The notes: generated by a model not told the origin, from the sequence alone. DNA of 64,000 nt from Microbulbifer litoralis (GCF_023634065.1 NZ_JALKCV010000002.1:484842-548841); one strand, 5' to 3'. Counted from the first letter of the stretch, positions 7,985-18,542 are shown. Made by a program: numbers and translations.

Positions 7985-9904
7985 TCAGGGACAGTTGCCC
8001 AGCTGCCAACTGTTGCCGTCGTCGCTGTGCAGTGTATTCAGCCCCCAGGTGGAACCGGGCATGGCGTCGTCGCTGCCGCTGGCGAAATAGTCCGGTGCCA
8101 GCGGGTTGCCGGTGCTGTAGGCCCGCCCGGCGGTCTTGTGGTAGTAGTTGTAGGCCGACGCCTGGTCGCAGCTGTCCCCACCGCTGCTGCTGCCTCCACT
8201 GCTGCTGCCGCTGCCACTTCCACTCCCGCTGGAGCAGGTGACCTGCGGGCCGGTGCAGGAGGCATCGTCGTCGCGCCACTGGCACTGGCCGCCGGAAAGC
8301 GCAAATTCATCCAGGCGAAATGGGCTGGTGCTGTACTCCAGGTAGCAGTTGGCGTAGTTGGTGTAGTCGAGACGGCCGGCGGCGATATGGGTGTCCAGGG
8401 TCGCGGTTACGCCGGCGTCGACGGTAAACGCAACGCTGCCGGTATCGCTGAGGCCGGCCAGGTCGGTGGCGGTGACCAGGGCGCTGCCGTCACCGCCCGG
8501 CAGATTGCACTGCTCGGCGCTGAAGTCGGTGCCGGTGACTGCGGCCGTTACCGCGCCGTTGCCGAAATCCACCACCACCGAGTCCAGGTTCTGGTTCTCG
8601 TCCACCACCGTGCCACTCACGTTCACGCACTGGCCGCTGGCCGTGGCGGAGAGGTCCCCCAGTTCCGGTGCCGTTTCCGGCGGCTCCGGGCCCAGGCGCA
8701 CGGTGGTGGAGTAGGGGGTGCCCTCGGCGCCGCTGTTATCCGTGGCAACAACCGCAACCGTATAGAGATCGTCCGCCAGCGGGCCACTGGTCAGGTTAAA
8801 AAAACCGTTTCCATCGACCCCGCCGCTGGTACTGCTGTCACCGTTGCCGGAGAAAGTCGCGGTGACACCGGTCACCGAGCCGTCGCTGTCGGTGGCTGTG
8901 CCGCTGACCAGGATACGGTCGCCGCTGGTGGTGATCTCCACATCGCTGACCACCGGTGCCCGATTGCGGTCGACCCGCTTGTTGTTGTCGGCGAAGTACT
9001 GACCCAGGTAACGCGCATAGTTGATACCGGCAGCGCTGATATAGCTGCCGCTGGCGCCCTCGCCGCCGGACCAGGCGTGGTCGACGCCGTTCAGCCACAG
9101 CATCGAGACGCGGCCGTCCTGCCACAGGGTCTCTTCGGCGCTGCGGCTGCCCTCGGCAATGGTATTGCTGTCGCCGAGCTGTGTGACGCCGTAGACCCCG
9201 GCCATACCGCTGGCATTCTGGTCGTTGTAGCACTGGTTGACGGTGGTGTCGGCGTCGCCCTGGGCAATAGAGGCAATCTGGGTGTCGAAATGGTCGGCGT
9301 AACTGCCGGCGTAACTGTTGCAGCGGCTGGTGACATCGGCCGTTTCACAGGGACCGAGGGCGCCGCTGGAGCTGGTGCCGATACTCGGCCCGGCGCTGAT
9401 GCCCATGCCGGCGAACACGTCCGGTGCCAGGCAGGCGGTGGTATTGGCAAAGCTGGCACCGGAGGAGAGGCCGGCGATATACACCTGGTCCGGATCGATA
9501 CCGCGGGCGCTGTCGCCGGACAGCGCACTGGCCAGATCAATCAGGTTTTTATAGTCGCCGGCGGCGCGGGACTTTGTGCCCTGCCAGTAGGACCAGCAAC
9601 TGTAGCCGGCCTTGTTCATCGCATCCGGCACCGCCACCACCATGCCGAATTCTTCCGCGGCGTCCTCCAGGTTGGCGCTCAGGTAGTTATCGATCGGCTG
9701 CACGCAGCCGTGCAGCACGATCAGCAGCGACTTGCCGTCGCCGATGGGGGAGTCGCTGTCGGGTGTGTAGAGATGCACATTGTTGAAGCCGCCGATGGCG
9801 ACATCCTCCTGCCAGCTGCCGGCCTGGGACGTCGCGGCGCCACAGGCCGCAATGGCAAAGAGCAGGCGGCGGAGCCATCCGCGCCCGGTTGTCGGGATCA
9901 TCAT
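7985..9904 (-). CDS. Secreted PHB-depolymerase-family esterase, multidomain
   Basis: A 639-residue exported alpha/beta hydrolase. The signal peptide covers about residues 1-28. The catalytic domain (about 30-300) has the oxyanion motif VLHGC, the lipase box GLSSG with nucleophile Ser147, and a late His in NGVDHAWSGG, as in polyhydroxybutyrate depolymerases and feruloyl or acetylxylan esterases of ester family 1. Two Ig/fibronectin-like segments follow (about 315-500), then a Ser/Gly linker and a Cys-bounded C-terminal segment of unknown type. Substrate unknown. Start: a GTG at 9913 lies inside the Shine-Dalgarno AAAGGTGA, so the ATG at 9904 is preferred. Confidence 0.85.
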   Translation of the reverse strand: MMIPTTGRGWLRRLLFAIAACGAATSQAGSWQEDVAIGGFNNVHLYTPDSDSPIGDGKSLLIVLHGCVQPIDNYLSANLEDAAEEFGMVVAVPDAMNKAGYSCWSYWQGTKSRAAGDYKNLIDLASALSGDSARGIDPDQVYIAGLSSGASFANTTACLAPDVFAGMGISAGPSIGTSSSGALGPCETADVTSRCNSYAGSYADHFDTQIASIAQGDADTTVNQCYNDQNASGMAGVYGVTQLGDSNTIAEGSRSAEETLWQDGRVSMLWLNGVDHAWSGGEGASGSYISAAGINYARYLGQYFADNNKRVDRNRAPVVSDVEITTSGDRILVSGTATDSDGSVTGVTATFSGNGDSSTSGGVDGNGFFNLTSGPLADDLYTVAVVATDNSGAEGTPYSTTVRLGPEPPETAPELGDLSATASGQCVNVSGTVVDENQNLDSVVVDFGNGAVTAAVTGTDFSAEQCNLPGGDGSALVTATDLAGLSDTGSVAFTVDAGVTATLDTHIAAGRLDYTNYANCYLEYSTSPFRLDEFALSGGQCQWRDDDASCTGPQVTCSSGSGSGSGSSSGGSSSGGDSCDQASAYNYYHKTAGRAYSTGNPLAPDYFASGSDDAMPGSTWGLNTLHSDDGNSWQLGNCP

Positions 9905-10206
9905 CGCATTCACCTTTATTTTTATGGAATAGGGCGCCGATCAGCCTAGAAGGGTGATTCGGCGCTGGGAATGCGACCTTGGTTGGAGGAATGGGGAGAA
10001 AGTACCGGCGGCCCCCGGCCGCAGACTCTACCCGCCGCAATCAGAGGCCGGCGTTTTTCAGGCGATTGGCGTGCTGTCGGTAGATGGTCACCGGTTCCGG
10101 TGCCACCGGGGCACAGAGTATACAGTCTGCTCAGGTGTCAGCGGATAGAGGATGTCGTGCCCGTCGCCGGCCCACTAGTTTGCGGAAACGGGCCTGGCTT
10201 GGTCGA
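9905..10206. other. Intergenic region, esterase/SNF2 gap
   Basis: This 302-bp stretch holds no convincing gene. It must contain the esterase promoter (minus strand; a TATACT box lies near 10113-10118 without a well-spaced -35) and the end of the SNF2 transcript. Short GC-rich dyads occur near 10085-10110. Confidence 0.5.
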
Positions 10207-13200
10207 CTACTGGAACAGCTGCAGAATTTCCTCACCACTCAGTTTCGACAGCGCCGCGCCCTCGCCGGTGAGCAGCGCGTCGGCCAGCGACTGCTTGTGT
10301 TGCTGCAGTTCCTGGATGCGCTCCTCGATGGTGCCCTCCGCAATCAGCTTGTAGACGAACACCGGTTTCTGTTGGCCGATGCGGTGGGCGCGGTCGGTGG
10401 CCTGGTTTTCCGCCGCCGGGTTCCACCAGGGATCGTAGTGGATCACGGTGTCCGCTTCGGTCAGGTTGAGGCCAAAACCACCGGCCTTGAGGCTGATCAG
10501 GAACAGCGGCACCTCGCCGCCCTGGAAAGCATCGATGGCCGCCTGGCGCTTGCGGGTGCGGCCGGTGAGCTTGCTGTAGGCGACCCCGCGTTTTTTCAGT
10601 TCGCCCTCGACGATCGACAGCATGCTGGTGAACTGCGAGAACAGCAGTATCCTGCGCCCCTCCGCCAGCATTTCCTCGAGCATTTCCAGCAGCGCCTCCA
10701 GCTTGGCCGACTGCTTTACTTTGGTTGCGCTGGGGATTTTCACCAGCGACGGATCGCAGCAGATCTGGCGCAGCTTCAGCAGCGCGTCCAGCACCTGGAT
10801 ATGGCTTTTGGCCAGGCCCTTGCGGTCCAGCAGCTGGCGCACCTCCTTCTCCATGCTGGCGCGCACCGACTGGTAGAGTTTCTGCTGCCGGTCGCCGAGG
10901 GTCACCGCCTGCACGATTTCGGTTTTCGGCGGAAGCTCTTTCGCCACCTGTTCCTTGGTGCGGCGCAGCATGAAGGGCGCGGTGCGGTTGCGCAGTTGCC
11001 GCTGGCGGGACTCGTCGCCTTCCTTTTCGATCGGGTTGCGGTACAGGCGGTTGAACGACTTCTGGCCGCCCAGCAGGCCGGGCATCAGGAAATCGAACTG
11101 GGCCCAGAATTCCCCCAGGTGGTTTTCCAGCGGCGTGCCGGTCAGGCACAGGCGCTGTGTGGTTTCGTAGTCACGCAGTGCCTGGGAGACTTTGGCGCGG
11201 GGGTTCTTGATCGCCTGGGCCTCGTCCAGCACCAGCAGGCTGAACGGGTGCGGGCCCAGTATGTCCGCATCCCGCTGCGCCAGCGCATAGCTGGTGATGA
11301 CCAGGTCGTAGTCGCCGAGGGCCTCCAGCACGCTGTCCCGGCCCTGGCCGTGGCTGATGGCGGCGTTGAGTCGTGGGGTGAATTTCTGTGCTTCGTGCAG
11401 CCAGTTGCCCAGCAGGCTGGTGGGGGCGATGATCAGCGCCGCCTCGGGCAGTTTGCCACGCTGTTTCAGGTACAGGATAAACGCCAGTGTCTGCAGGGTC
11501 TTGCCCAGGCCCATATCGTCGGCGAGGATGCCGCTGAAGCGAAAGCGGTGCAGGAAGGCGAGCCAGTCGAGTCCCTCCTGCTGGTAGCTGCGCAGTTCGG
11601 CGCGCAGACCGCGCGGCGGCTTCACCGCCTCGATGCGGTCGAGTTCTTTGAGCTGGCGGGCCAGGGCGCGGCGCTTCTTACCGCCGTGCCACTGGAAGCG
11701 GCTGTTGTCCAGTTCGTCTTCGAGCTGGGTCAGTGGTGCCAGGTTGTGGCGGTGCAGTTTCAGGTGCCCGCTGTCGTCCAGTTGCGGTTCTTCGTGCAGC
11801 TCGATCAGCGTCTCCAGCACCGGTTCTATCCAGTCGCGCGGGATGCTTAGCCACTGGTCCGGTCCCGTCTGTACGATCAGGCCGTTTTCCGGCAGCTGGT
11901 CGCCGTATTCGAGTGCGCGCGCCAGCAGCGGCAGCAATTCCAGCTGGCGATCGCCGAAATTGACCTGGATGCCGAGGCTGTCGCCGCTCAGGTCGCCGGA
12001 CAGGCTGTCGGCGCCGATGACATCCAGCTGGAAGTCGGGATCCTTTTCGATGCGCCAGCCGCGCTCGCGCAATGGTTCGGCGTCCACGTCGAGGAATTCC
12101 GTCCAGCGCAGCGGCGACGGCATGGTGTCGGTGTCGGGCAGCAGGAAGCCCACATCGCCGACGTCCGGGGACAGGCGATAGCCGGTGAAGCCGAGCGCTT
12201 CCAGGCTGTCGATGGCGTCGTGCTCGAAATCCCCGGCCCGGGTCAGCAGCAACTGGCTGCCGTCGGTATCCAGTATCTGTTTGTCCTTGGGCGGGAAGGC
12301 ACGGATTTCATGGCCGTCGTAGACGAAATAGAGCGCTGCGTAGCGGCAGTCGAGCGCCTCCCGGTAGCCCAGTCGCAACAGCGGTGTCGGTTCTCCGCCG
12401 ATACTGGCAAGGTTTTCCAGCGGCAGCGGCAGTGTGTCGACCGGCAGTTGCTCGGCCAGCAGCTGCGCGGTGTCCAGCCGGGCGTCGGCGGGCACCGGGG
12501 GCATTTCCCGCAGCAGCAGTATCTGTTCGGTGGACAGCGGTGTGTCGATGGGGCCGCAGAGACCGGTGTCGATCTCCAGGTAGTGGGGCGGTTCGGTGAC
12601 GGCCAGCAGCCAGTCGCCGTCGCAGTCCGCCAGTGTCACCTGCAGCTGTGTCTGGCCGTCGTTCTCATCCCAGGTGTAGGCGAGCGACCGCTGTTCGCCG
12701 GCTGTCGCCGGTCTGCCACTCGCGGGCAGCATGGCGCGGCCGGTGTCGAGGATCTCTGCCAGTGCCATGGCGCCGCGGCGGCGCTCGGGGGTAAACAGCC
12801 AGTCGGCATTGCCGCTGTCGGCAAGCAGTTCGACGATGGTCGCGTCTTCGGGAGTGGCGGCGCTGCTGTAGCGGTAATTCCAGGGCGCGCCCGGAATCGA
12901 GACGGGCTTGCCCCAGGTGCCGCCTTTCCTGCGCCGCACCCGCTGCATGCCGATTTCCAGCAGGCCGTCGTCGCCTTCGCCGAGCAGGTAGATGACCATT
13001 TCCCCGCGCTGCTCTGCCGCCGCCGGGGTCGGCTGGGCCGCGGCGCTGAAACGGCGCCGCCAGTTCGCCAGGGCGAGGTTGTCGTCGGCGATGCTGCCGC
13101 TCTCCAGCTGTTGCATCAGCGTCAGCAGGGCGGCGACCACGTGCTTGCAGTTGAAGCCCACGGGGCAGTCGCAGTAACCGCTGATGCGTGTCTGCTTCTG

Positions 13201-13395
13201 GCCCGGTACCAGGTTGATCTCCTGTTCGTAGGGTTCGGGGCCCGAACCCTCCACGGCGCTTGCGACCAGCCCGGCGTCCGGATCCATCTGCAGGAAGACT
13301 ACGCGTCCGTCTTCCGCATAGCGCTGGCCGCGCTGGAAGGCGCCGGCGCCGCAGGCGGCGAGGATGGCGCCGCGGGTGATTTCCGGTAGCGACAT
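10207..13395 (-). CDS. SNF2-family DEAD/DEAH helicase with SWIM zinc finger
   Basis: A 1062-residue Swi2/Snf2-type ATPase, cytoplasmic, expected to remodel protein-DNA or polymerase-DNA complexes. A SWIM zinc finger lies near residue 75 (CDCP...CKH). The helicase core starts with the Walker A motif DDMGLGKT near residue 622, then DEAQ near 724. The C-terminal helicase lobe has SLKAGGFGLNL and ends with the arginine-finger block QATDRAHRIGQ. It resembles bacterial RapA/HepA relatives but has the SWIM domain of the YwqA/HepA2 type. Start: the frame extends to a TTG at 13413; I chose the ATG at 13395 (MSLPEITRG). Just downstream of rnt on the same strand. Confidence 0.9.
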   Translation of the reverse strand: MSLPEITRGAILAACGAGAFQRGQRYAEDGRVVFLQMDPDAGLVASAVEGSGPEPYEQEINLVPGQKQTRISGYCDCPVGFNCKHVVAALLTLMQQLESGSIADDNLALANWRRRFSAAAQPTPAAAEQRGEMVIYLLGEGDDGLLEIGMQRVRRRKGGTWGKPVSIPGAPWNYRYSSAATPEDATIVELLADSGNADWLFTPERRRGAMALAEILDTGRAMLPASGRPATAGEQRSLAYTWDENDGQTQLQVTLADCDGDWLLAVTEPPHYLEIDTGLCGPIDTPLSTEQILLLREMPPVPADARLDTAQLLAEQLPVDTLPLPLENLASIGGEPTPLLRLGYREALDCRYAALYFVYDGHEIRAFPPKDKQILDTDGSQLLLTRAGDFEHDAIDSLEALGFTGYRLSPDVGDVGFLLPDTDTMPSPLRWTEFLDVDAEPLRERGWRIEKDPDFQLDVIGADSLSGDLSGDSLGIQVNFGDRQLELLPLLARALEYGDQLPENGLIVQTGPDQWLSIPRDWIEPVLETLIELHEEPQLDDSGHLKLHRHNLAPLTQLEDELDNSRFQWHGGKKRRALARQLKELDRIEAVKPPRGLRAELRSYQQEGLDWLAFLHRFRFSGILADDMGLGKTLQTLAFILYLKQRGKLPEAALIIAPTSLLGNWLHEAQKFTPRLNAAISHGQGRDSVLEALGDYDLVITSYALAQRDADILGPHPFSLLVLDEAQAIKNPRAKVSQALRDYETTQRLCLTGTPLENHLGEFWAQFDFLMPGLLGGQKSFNRLYRNPIEKEGDESRQRQLRNRTAPFMLRRTKEQVAKELPPKTEIVQAVTLGDRQQKLYQSVRASMEKEVRQLLDRKGLAKSHIQVLDALLKLRQICCDPSLVKIPSATKVKQSAKLEALLEMLEEMLAEGRRILLFSQFTSMLSIVEGELKKRGVAYSKLTGRTRKRQAAIDAFQGGEVPLFLISLKAGGFGLNLTEADTVIHYDPWWNPAAENQATDRAHRIGQQKPVFVYKLIAEGTIEERIQELQQHKQSLADALLTGEGAALSKLSGEEILQLFQ

Positions 13396-13453
13396 GAAAA
13401 TGGCCCCAAGCAAAAAAGCGAAATCCTATGCCACGGCGGGAGCCGCTGTCGAG

Positions 13454-14119
13454 TTACTCCGCGGGCACGGCCTTTTCCTCCAGCGGCCAGCCGCCCAGTG
13501 CGCGCCACTTGTTGACGATGCCGCAGAAGAGGTCGGCGGTTTTCTCCGCGTCGTACTCGGCGGAGTGGGCGGCGTTGTTGTCGAAGGGGATACCGGCCAC
13601 CTGGCAGGCGCGCGCCAGTACAGTCTGGCCGTAGGCGAGGCCGGCCAGGGTGGCGGTGTCGAAGCAGGAGAAGGGGTGGAAGGGGTTGCGTTTGATGCCG
13701 CAGCGCTCCACGGCGGCGTTGATAAAGCCGAGGTCGAAATGGGCGTTGTGAGCGACGACCACGGCGCGGGTGCAGCTGTGCTTTTTCACCGCGGTGCGGA
13801 TCTTGCGGAACAGTTCCGGCAGGGCGATTTCCTCGGGCCAGGCGTCGCGGTCCGGGGATTCCAGGTCGATGCCGATAAAGTCCAGCGCCGACTGCTCGAC
13901 ATTGGCGCCCTCGAAGGGCTCCAGGTGGAAGCTGTGGGTTTCGCACGGAAACAGTGTGCCGTCTTCATCCATATCCAGGATCACGGCGGAGATTTCCAGC
14001 AGCGCGTCGGTGCGGGAATTGAAACCGCCGCTTTCGAGATCCACCACCACGGGCAGAAAGCCGCGAAACCGCTGGGCTAACAGGCTTTTGGGTCCGGAGG
14101 GGTCTTCGGCGGGGGTCAC
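13454..14119 (-). CDS. rnt: Ribonuclease T
   Basis: RNase T is a DEDD-family 3'-5' exoribonuclease that trims tRNA and 5S rRNA 3' ends. The 221-residue product shows the DEDDh residues: Asp and Glu in [11 protein letters not shown], Asp in [10 protein letters not shown], and the His and Asp in [14 protein letters not shown]. It also has the family motifs RFRGF and CQVAG. The start is GTG at 14119, with AAGGA six bases upstream. It reads toward the SNF2 helicase with a 58-bp gap and may share its transcript. Confidence 0.95.
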   Translation of the reverse strand: MTPAEDPSGPKSLLAQRFRGFLPVVVDLESGGFNSRTDALLEISAVILDMDEDGTLFPCETHSFHLEPFEGANVEQSALDFIGIDLESPDRDAWPEEIALPELFRKIRTAVKKHSCTRAVVVAHNAHFDLGFINAAVERCGIKRNPFHPFSCFDTATLAGLAYGQTVLARACQVAGIPFDNNAAHSAEYDAEKTADLFCGIVNKWRALGGWPLEEKAVPAE

Positions 14120-14164
14120 TTGGGGTCCTTATCGGTTTCTGTGGTTGTAAGCAGATTCTGGGGC

Positions 14165-14276
14165 GGCCCTGCCAGCGAGATTCGTATGCGGGACACGCCG
14201 TGAATACATCCCTGTAGGCTTGTCCGCGAGGTCCCTCTCGCAGACAGTCCCGCAAACGAATCCCGCTAGCAGGGCC
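14165..14276. repeat. Long imperfect inverted repeat (112 bp)
   Basis: Two 30-nt arms (14165-14194 and 14247-14276) are reverse complements with four mismatches; both start GGCCCTGC and contain GATTCGT and GCGGGAC. The loop holds a smaller hairpin (CGCGAG/CTCGC near 14225-14240). It lies between rnt and pyrC and codes for nothing obvious. It could be a palindromic mobile element or an RNA-stabilising structure. Confidence 0.85.
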
Positions 14277-14328
14277 TTCGCATCGGACTGTAATGTTCTT
14301 TTCTTTCGGTGTCTTCGGCACAATTTTG

Positions 14329-14370
14329 GAGTCCCGAGTCCCGAGTCCCGAGTCCCGAGTCCCGAGTCCC
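14329..14370. repeat. Heptanucleotide tandem repeat (GAGTCCC)6
   Basis: Six exact copies of GAGTCCC, the same 7-mer as at 2783-2821, end two bases before the pyrC stop codon (14373-14375, minus strand). Confidence 0.95.
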
Positions 14371-14372
14371 GA

Positions 14373-15404
14373 TCATACCAGCTGCCAGTTCAGCGTCTCG
14401 CCGGCGGCCAGCGGCACCAGTTGCTCGCTACCCATCTCCAGGCTCCGGGGCAGGGCCCAGGGCTTGCGTTTCAGGGTGATGCTGCCGTCGTTGCGCGGCA
14501 GGCCGTAGAAGTCCGGCCCGAACTCGCTGGCGAAGCCCTCGAGTTTGTCCAGCGCGCCGGCGCGGTCGAACACCTCGGCGTAGAGCTCGATGGCGCTGTA
14601 GGCGGTGTAGCAGCCGGCGCAGCCGCAGGCGGTTTCCTTTTTGTCTTGGGTATGGGGCGCCGAGTCGGTGCCGAGAAAGAATTTTGGGTTGCCGCTGGTG
14701 GCGGCTTCGATCAGCGCCGACTGGTGGTAGCCGCGTTTCAGTATCGGTAGGCAGTAGTAGTGCGGGCGGATGCCGCCCACCAGCATGTGGTTGCGGTTGT
14801 ACAGCAGGTGGTGGGCCGTGATGGTGGCGCCGACACCGTCGCGCGCTTTCTGCACGAACTCGGCCGCGTGGGCGGTGGTGATATGTTCCAGCACGATTTT
14901 CAGGTCCGGGAAGTCGTCCACCACGCGTGACAGGATCTTCTCGATAAACACCTGTTCGCGGTCGAAGATATCGATATCGTGGGTCGTCACCTCGCCGTGC
15001 AGCAGCAGTTTCATGCCGCATTCCTGCATCGCCTCCAGTGCCGGGTAGATGTTGGCGATATCGGTGACGCCGGAGTCGGAGTTGGTGGTGGCGCCGGCCG
15101 GGTAGAGCTTGGCGGCGACCACGCCGGCCTCGAACGCCTGCCTGACTACCGCGGCGTCCGTCCTGTCGGTCAGGTAGATCACCATCAGCGGCTCGAACGG
15201 GTTGCCCGCCGGGATCTGTTCCTCGATGCGCAGTCGGTAGGAGAGGGCGTCCCCGGCGTCGACCACCGGCGGCACCAGGTTCGGCATCACGATGGCGCGG
15301 CGGAACTGGCGCGCCGCGTCGCCGACGGTGCGTTCGAGGGCGTCGCCGTCGCGCAGGTGGATATGCCAGTCGTCGGGGGCGCGAAGGGTGATCTGGTCCG
15401 TCAT
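14373..15404 (-). CDS. pyrC: Dihydroorotase
   Basis: PyrC makes dihydroorotate from N-carbamoyl-aspartate in pyrimidine synthesis. The 343-residue product is of the E. coli class II type: the zinc-binding [10 protein letters not shown] near the N-terminus, the carboxylated-lysine segment [13 protein letters not shown] near residue 100, further metal His residues (LLLHGE, LEHIT), and the catalytic Asp region GTDSAPH. Monocistronic on the minus strand; its stop codon abuts the tandem heptamer. ATG start at 15404. Confidence 0.96.
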   Translation of the reverse strand: MTDQITLRAPDDWHIHLRDGDALERTVGDAARQFRRAIVMPNLVPPVVDAGDALSYRLRIEEQIPAGNPFEPLMVIYLTDRTDAAVVRQAFEAGVVAAKLYPAGATTNSDSGVTDIANIYPALEAMQECGMKLLLHGEVTTHDIDIFDREQVFIEKILSRVVDDFPDLKIVLEHITTAHAAEFVQKARDGVGATITAHHLLYNRNHMLVGGIRPHYYCLPILKRGYHQSALIEAATSGNPKFFLGTDSAPHTQDKKETACGCAGCYTAYSAIELYAEVFDRAGALDKLEGFASEFGPDFYGLPRNDGSITLKRKPWALPRSLEMGSEQLVPLAAGETLNWQLV

Positions 15405-15711
15405 TTGGGTAATCTTTCGCCGGGGCTGGTGAGTTGCGGCGCAGATGCTAACCGAAGCACCGGCAAATTGCGATGCGCCGCAGTTTGTACATTAAATAAC
15501 CATTATGCCCTTGTGGTCTTTCTGGCGCTAGTCGATCGCGGCATGAGGCGCTACAATCGCGCCCCGAAAAAAGGCAGCGCAGCTGCCGCTCCTGGGCACA
15601 CCTCCAACAATAATCCCCCCAGACCGACACTGTTCCACCCGCTGCGGCAGTCAGCGCGGTGTGTTCAATGGCGGGCAGCACTTCCGGCAAACAAGGGTAT
15701 CGAGCATAGTA
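15405..15711. other. pyrC/argG divergent intergenic region
   Basis: This 307-bp region separates divergent pyrC and argG. A -10-like TACAAT (15552-15557, plus strand) follows an AT-rich patch (15485-15507). A GGCAGC/GCTGCC stem-loop lies at 15573-15587. No gene is visible; a strong -35 for the TACAAT box is missing. Confidence 0.45.
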
Positions 15712-16932
15712 ATGAGCAAAATCGACAAGGTTGTATTGGCGTATTCCGGCGGTCTGGACACTTCGGTGATTGTGCGATGGCTGCAGGACACTTACGGCTG
15801 CGAAGTGGTGACGTTTACCGCGGATATCGGCCAGGGCGAGGAAGTGGAGCCGGCGCGCGCCAAGGCGGAAGCGCTGGGCGTGAAAGAGATCTATATCGAC
15901 GACCTGCGCGAGGAGTATGTGCGCGATTTCGTCTTCCCGATGTTCCGCGCCAACACCATCTACGAGGGCGAGTATCTGCTGGGCACCTCCATTGCCCGCC
16001 CGCTGATTGCCAAGCGCCTGATCGAGATCGCCAATGAAACCGGCGCCGATGCCATCTCCCACGGCGCCACCGGCAAGGGCAATGACCAGGTGCGCTTCGA
16101 GCTGGGCGCCTACGCGCTGAAACCGGGTATCCAGGTGATCGCGCCCTGGCGCGAGTGGGACCTGACCTCGCGCGAAAAGCTGATGAGCTACTGCGAACAG
16201 CACAAGATCCCGGTGGATTTCTCCTCCGGCAAGAAGAAGTCCCCCTATTCTATGGATGCCAACCTGCTGCATATCTCCTACGAGGGCGGCATCCTGGAGG
16301 ACCCCTGGGCCGAGGCCGAAGAGGATATGTGGCGCTGGAGCGTGAGCCCGGAGGCGGCGCCGGATCAGCCCACCTACATCACCCTGACGTTCGAGAACGG
16401 CGATCCGGTGGCGCTGGACGGCGAGCGCCTGAGTCCGGCCACCATGCTGGCAACCCTGAACAGGCTGGGCGGCGACAACGGCATCGGCCGCCTGGATATC
16501 GTCGAGAACCGCTATGTGGGCATGAAGTCCCGCGGCTGCTATGAGACGCCCGGCGGCACCATCCTGTTGAAGGCCCACCGCGCCATCGAGTCCATCACCC
16601 TGGACCGCGAGGTGGCCCACCAGAAAGACGAGCTGATGCCGCGCTACGCCAAGCTGATCTACAACGGCTACTGGTGGTCCCCGGAGCGGGAGATGCTGCA
16701 GGCGGCCATCGACCAGTCGCAGTCGGTGGTCAACGGCGAGGTGCGCCTGAAACTGTACAAGGGCAGTGTCACCGCGGTGGGCCGCCGCTCGGAAGACAGC
16801 CTGTTCGACGAACGCATCGCCACCTTCGAGGACGACGCCGGCGCCTACGACCAGAAGGATGCGGAGGGCTTTATCAAGCTGAATGCCCTGCGCCTGCGTA
16901 TTGCGGCGGGAAAAGGGCGCGACTTGATCTGA
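15712..16932 (+). CDS. argG: Argininosuccinate synthase
   Basis: ArgG condenses citrulline with aspartate using ATP, the penultimate step of arginine synthesis. The 406-residue product starts with the ATP-binding P-loop [13 protein letters not shown] and has the [26 protein letters not shown] and [14 protein letters not shown] motifs of the common bacterial type. The open frame runs 17 codons further upstream, but ATG 15712 gives the conserved N-terminus [14 protein letters not shown]. Confidence 0.97.
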   Translation: MSKIDKVVLAYSGGLDTSVIVRWLQDTYGCEVVTFTADIGQGEEVEPARAKAEALGVKEIYIDDLREEYVRDFVFPMFRANTIYEGEYLLGTSIARPLIAKRLIEIANETGADAISHGATGKGNDQVRFELGAYALKPGIQVIAPWREWDLTSREKLMSYCEQHKIPVDFSSGKKKSPYSMDANLLHISYEGGILEDPWAEAEEDMWRWSVSPEAAPDQPTYITLTFENGDPVALDGERLSPATMLATLNRLGGDNGIGRLDIVENRYVGMKSRGCYETPGGTILLKAHRAIESITLDREVAHQKDELMPRYAKLIYNGYWWSPEREMLQAAIDQSQSVVNGEVRLKLYKGSVTAVGRRSEDSLFDERIATFEDDAGAYDQKDAEGFIKLNALRLRIAAGKGRDLI

Positions 16933-17076
16933 GTCAGTTGCAGCGGGCGACAGGTGCGTTTAAATCGTCGCCCGCCGACCGTCGCGAGCTAGTGTGAAGG
17001 TATAGACCCGCAAATCCTGCGGCAGATGCCGTTCGTCCAGTGGAATCGAATTCTAAATAGCAACGGAAGTAACACA

Positions 17077-18531
17077 ATGACGACAACCGTGGCAAAGACT
17101 GGCCCCGTGCCGGACTATGACTACAAAGTGGTACGTCAGTTCACCATCATGTCGGTGGTCTGGGGTATTTTCGGGATGGGTATGGGCGTGCTCATTGCAG
17201 CCCAGCTGGCGTGGCCGGAGCTGAACAACTTCTGGCAGCCGTTCAGCCACTTCGGCCGCCTGCGCCCGCTGCACACCAACGCGGTGATCTTCGCCTTCGG
17301 CGGCAGCGTGCTCTTCGCGACTTCCTACTACGTGGTGCAGCGCACCTGCCAGACCCGCCTCTGGGGCGGCTGGCTGGTGCCCTTCACCTTCTGGGGCTGG
17401 CAGGTGGTGATTATCGCCGCCGCCATCACCCTGCCGATGGGCCTGACGTCCACCAAGGAATACGCGGAGCTGCAGTGGCCGATCGACATCCTGATCGCAT
17501 TCATCTGGATCGCCTACGCGCTGGTATTCTTCGGCACCATCGCCAAGCGCCGGACCTCCCACATCTACGTGGCCAACTGGTTCTTCGGCGCCTACATCAT
17601 CACCATCGCCGCGCTGCATATCGTCAACAACCTGGCGATTCCCTATTCGTCGTTCATGGCCTACTCGCTGTTCTCCGGCACCACCGACGCCATGATCCAG
17701 TGGTGGTACGGCCACAACGCCGTGGGCTTCTTCCTGACCGCGGCCTTCCTCGGCATCATGTACTACTTCGTGCCCAAACAGGCGGGGCGCCCGGTCTACT
17801 CCTATCAGCTGTCCATCGTGCACTTCTGGGCGCTGATCTCCATCTACGTCTGGGCCGGCGGCCACCACCTGCATTACTCCGCGCTGCCGGACTGGACCCA
17901 GAGCCTGGCGATGGTGATGTCCGTGATCCTGCTGGCGCCGTCCTGGGGCGGCATGATCAACGGCATCATGACCCTGTCCGGGGCCTGGCACAAACTGCGC
18001 ACCGATCCGACGCTGCGCTTCCTGGTGGTGTCCCTGTCCTTCTACGGCATGTCCACCTTCGAGGGGCCGATGATGTCCATCAAGACGGTCAACGCCCTGT
18101 CCCACAACACCGACTGGACCGTCGGCCACGTGCACTCCGGCGCGCTGGGCTGGGTGGCGATGATCTCCATCGGTGCCCTGTACCACCTGGTGCCGGTACT
18201 GTTCCACCGCAAACAGATGTACAGCGTCAAGCTGATCAACGCCCACTTCTGGCTGGCGACCGTCGGCACGGTACTTTACATCGCCGCCATGTGGGTCAAC
18301 GGCATTACCCAGGGCCTGATGTGGCGCGCCTTCAACGCCGACGGCACCCTGACCTACAGCTTCGTGGAGAGTGTGATGGCGAGCCACCCGGGCTATATCG
18401 TGCGCTGGATTGGCGGCAGTTTCTTCCTGTTCGGCATGTTCCTGATGGCCTACAACGTGTTCCGCACCATCACCGAGAAGGAAAATGCCGCGCGCGGTGA
18501 CAATACCGTGCCCATGGCGCAGACGGCTTAG
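17077..18531 (+). CDS. ccoN: cbb3-type cytochrome c oxidase subunit I
   Basis: The catalytic subunit of the high-affinity C-type terminal oxidase: it reduces oxygen at a haem b3-CuB centre and pumps protons. The 484-residue product has about twelve membrane helices, the haem-ligand region [16 protein letters not shown], the CuB-site WYGHNAVGF with its cross-linked Tyr/His neighbourhood, the paired His of GGHHLHYS, and [16 protein letters not shown] near the C-terminal haem ligands. First gene of ccoNOQP. Start: the frame reaches back to 17026, but ATG 17077 gives the usual short cytoplasmic N-terminus, preceded by GGAAG. Confidence 0.97.
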   Translation: MTTTVAKTGPVPDYDYKVVRQFTIMSVVWGIFGMGMGVLIAAQLAWPELNNFWQPFSHFGRLRPLHTNAVIFAFGGSVLFATSYYVVQRTCQTRLWGGWLVPFTFWGWQVVIIAAAITLPMGLTSTKEYAELQWPIDILIAFIWIAYALVFFGTIAKRRTSHIYVANWFFGAYIITIAALHIVNNLAIPYSSFMAYSLFSGTTDAMIQWWYGHNAVGFFLTAAFLGIMYYFVPKQAGRPVYSYQLSIVHFWALISIYVWAGGHHLHYSALPDWTQSLAMVMSVILLAPSWGGMINGIMTLSGAWHKLRTDPTLRFLVVSLSFYGMSTFEGPMMSIKTVNALSHNTDWTVGHVHSGALGWVAMISIGALYHLVPVLFHRKQMYSVKLINAHFWLATVGTVLYIAAMWVNGITQGLMWRAFNADGTLTYSFVESVMASHPGYIVRWIGGSFFLFGMFLMAYNVFRTITEKENAARGDNTVPMAQTA

Positions 18532-18542
18532 GAGGTCAGACC

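Noticed and set aside
8027..9949. Very long open frame on the plus strand across the esterase gene
   Set aside because: It is an antisense shadow caused by high GC. The minus-strand frame has a signal peptide, a lipase box and good start; the plus frame is low-complexity Ala/Gly/Val/Arg.
14329..14370. CRISPR-like array
   Set aside because: The units are 7 bp with no spacers, so it is a simple tandem repeat.
15485..15507. AT-rich patch upstream of argG as an ArgR box
   Set aside because: It lacks the TGAAT/ATTCA symmetry of ARG boxes.
16924..16937. FNR/Anr box TTGAT-N4-GTCAG at the end of argG, before ccoN
   Set aside because: It matches only 8 of 10 key bases, overlaps the argG stop codon and lies about 140 bp from ccoN. 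Too weak to claim, although FNR control of ccoN would be expected.
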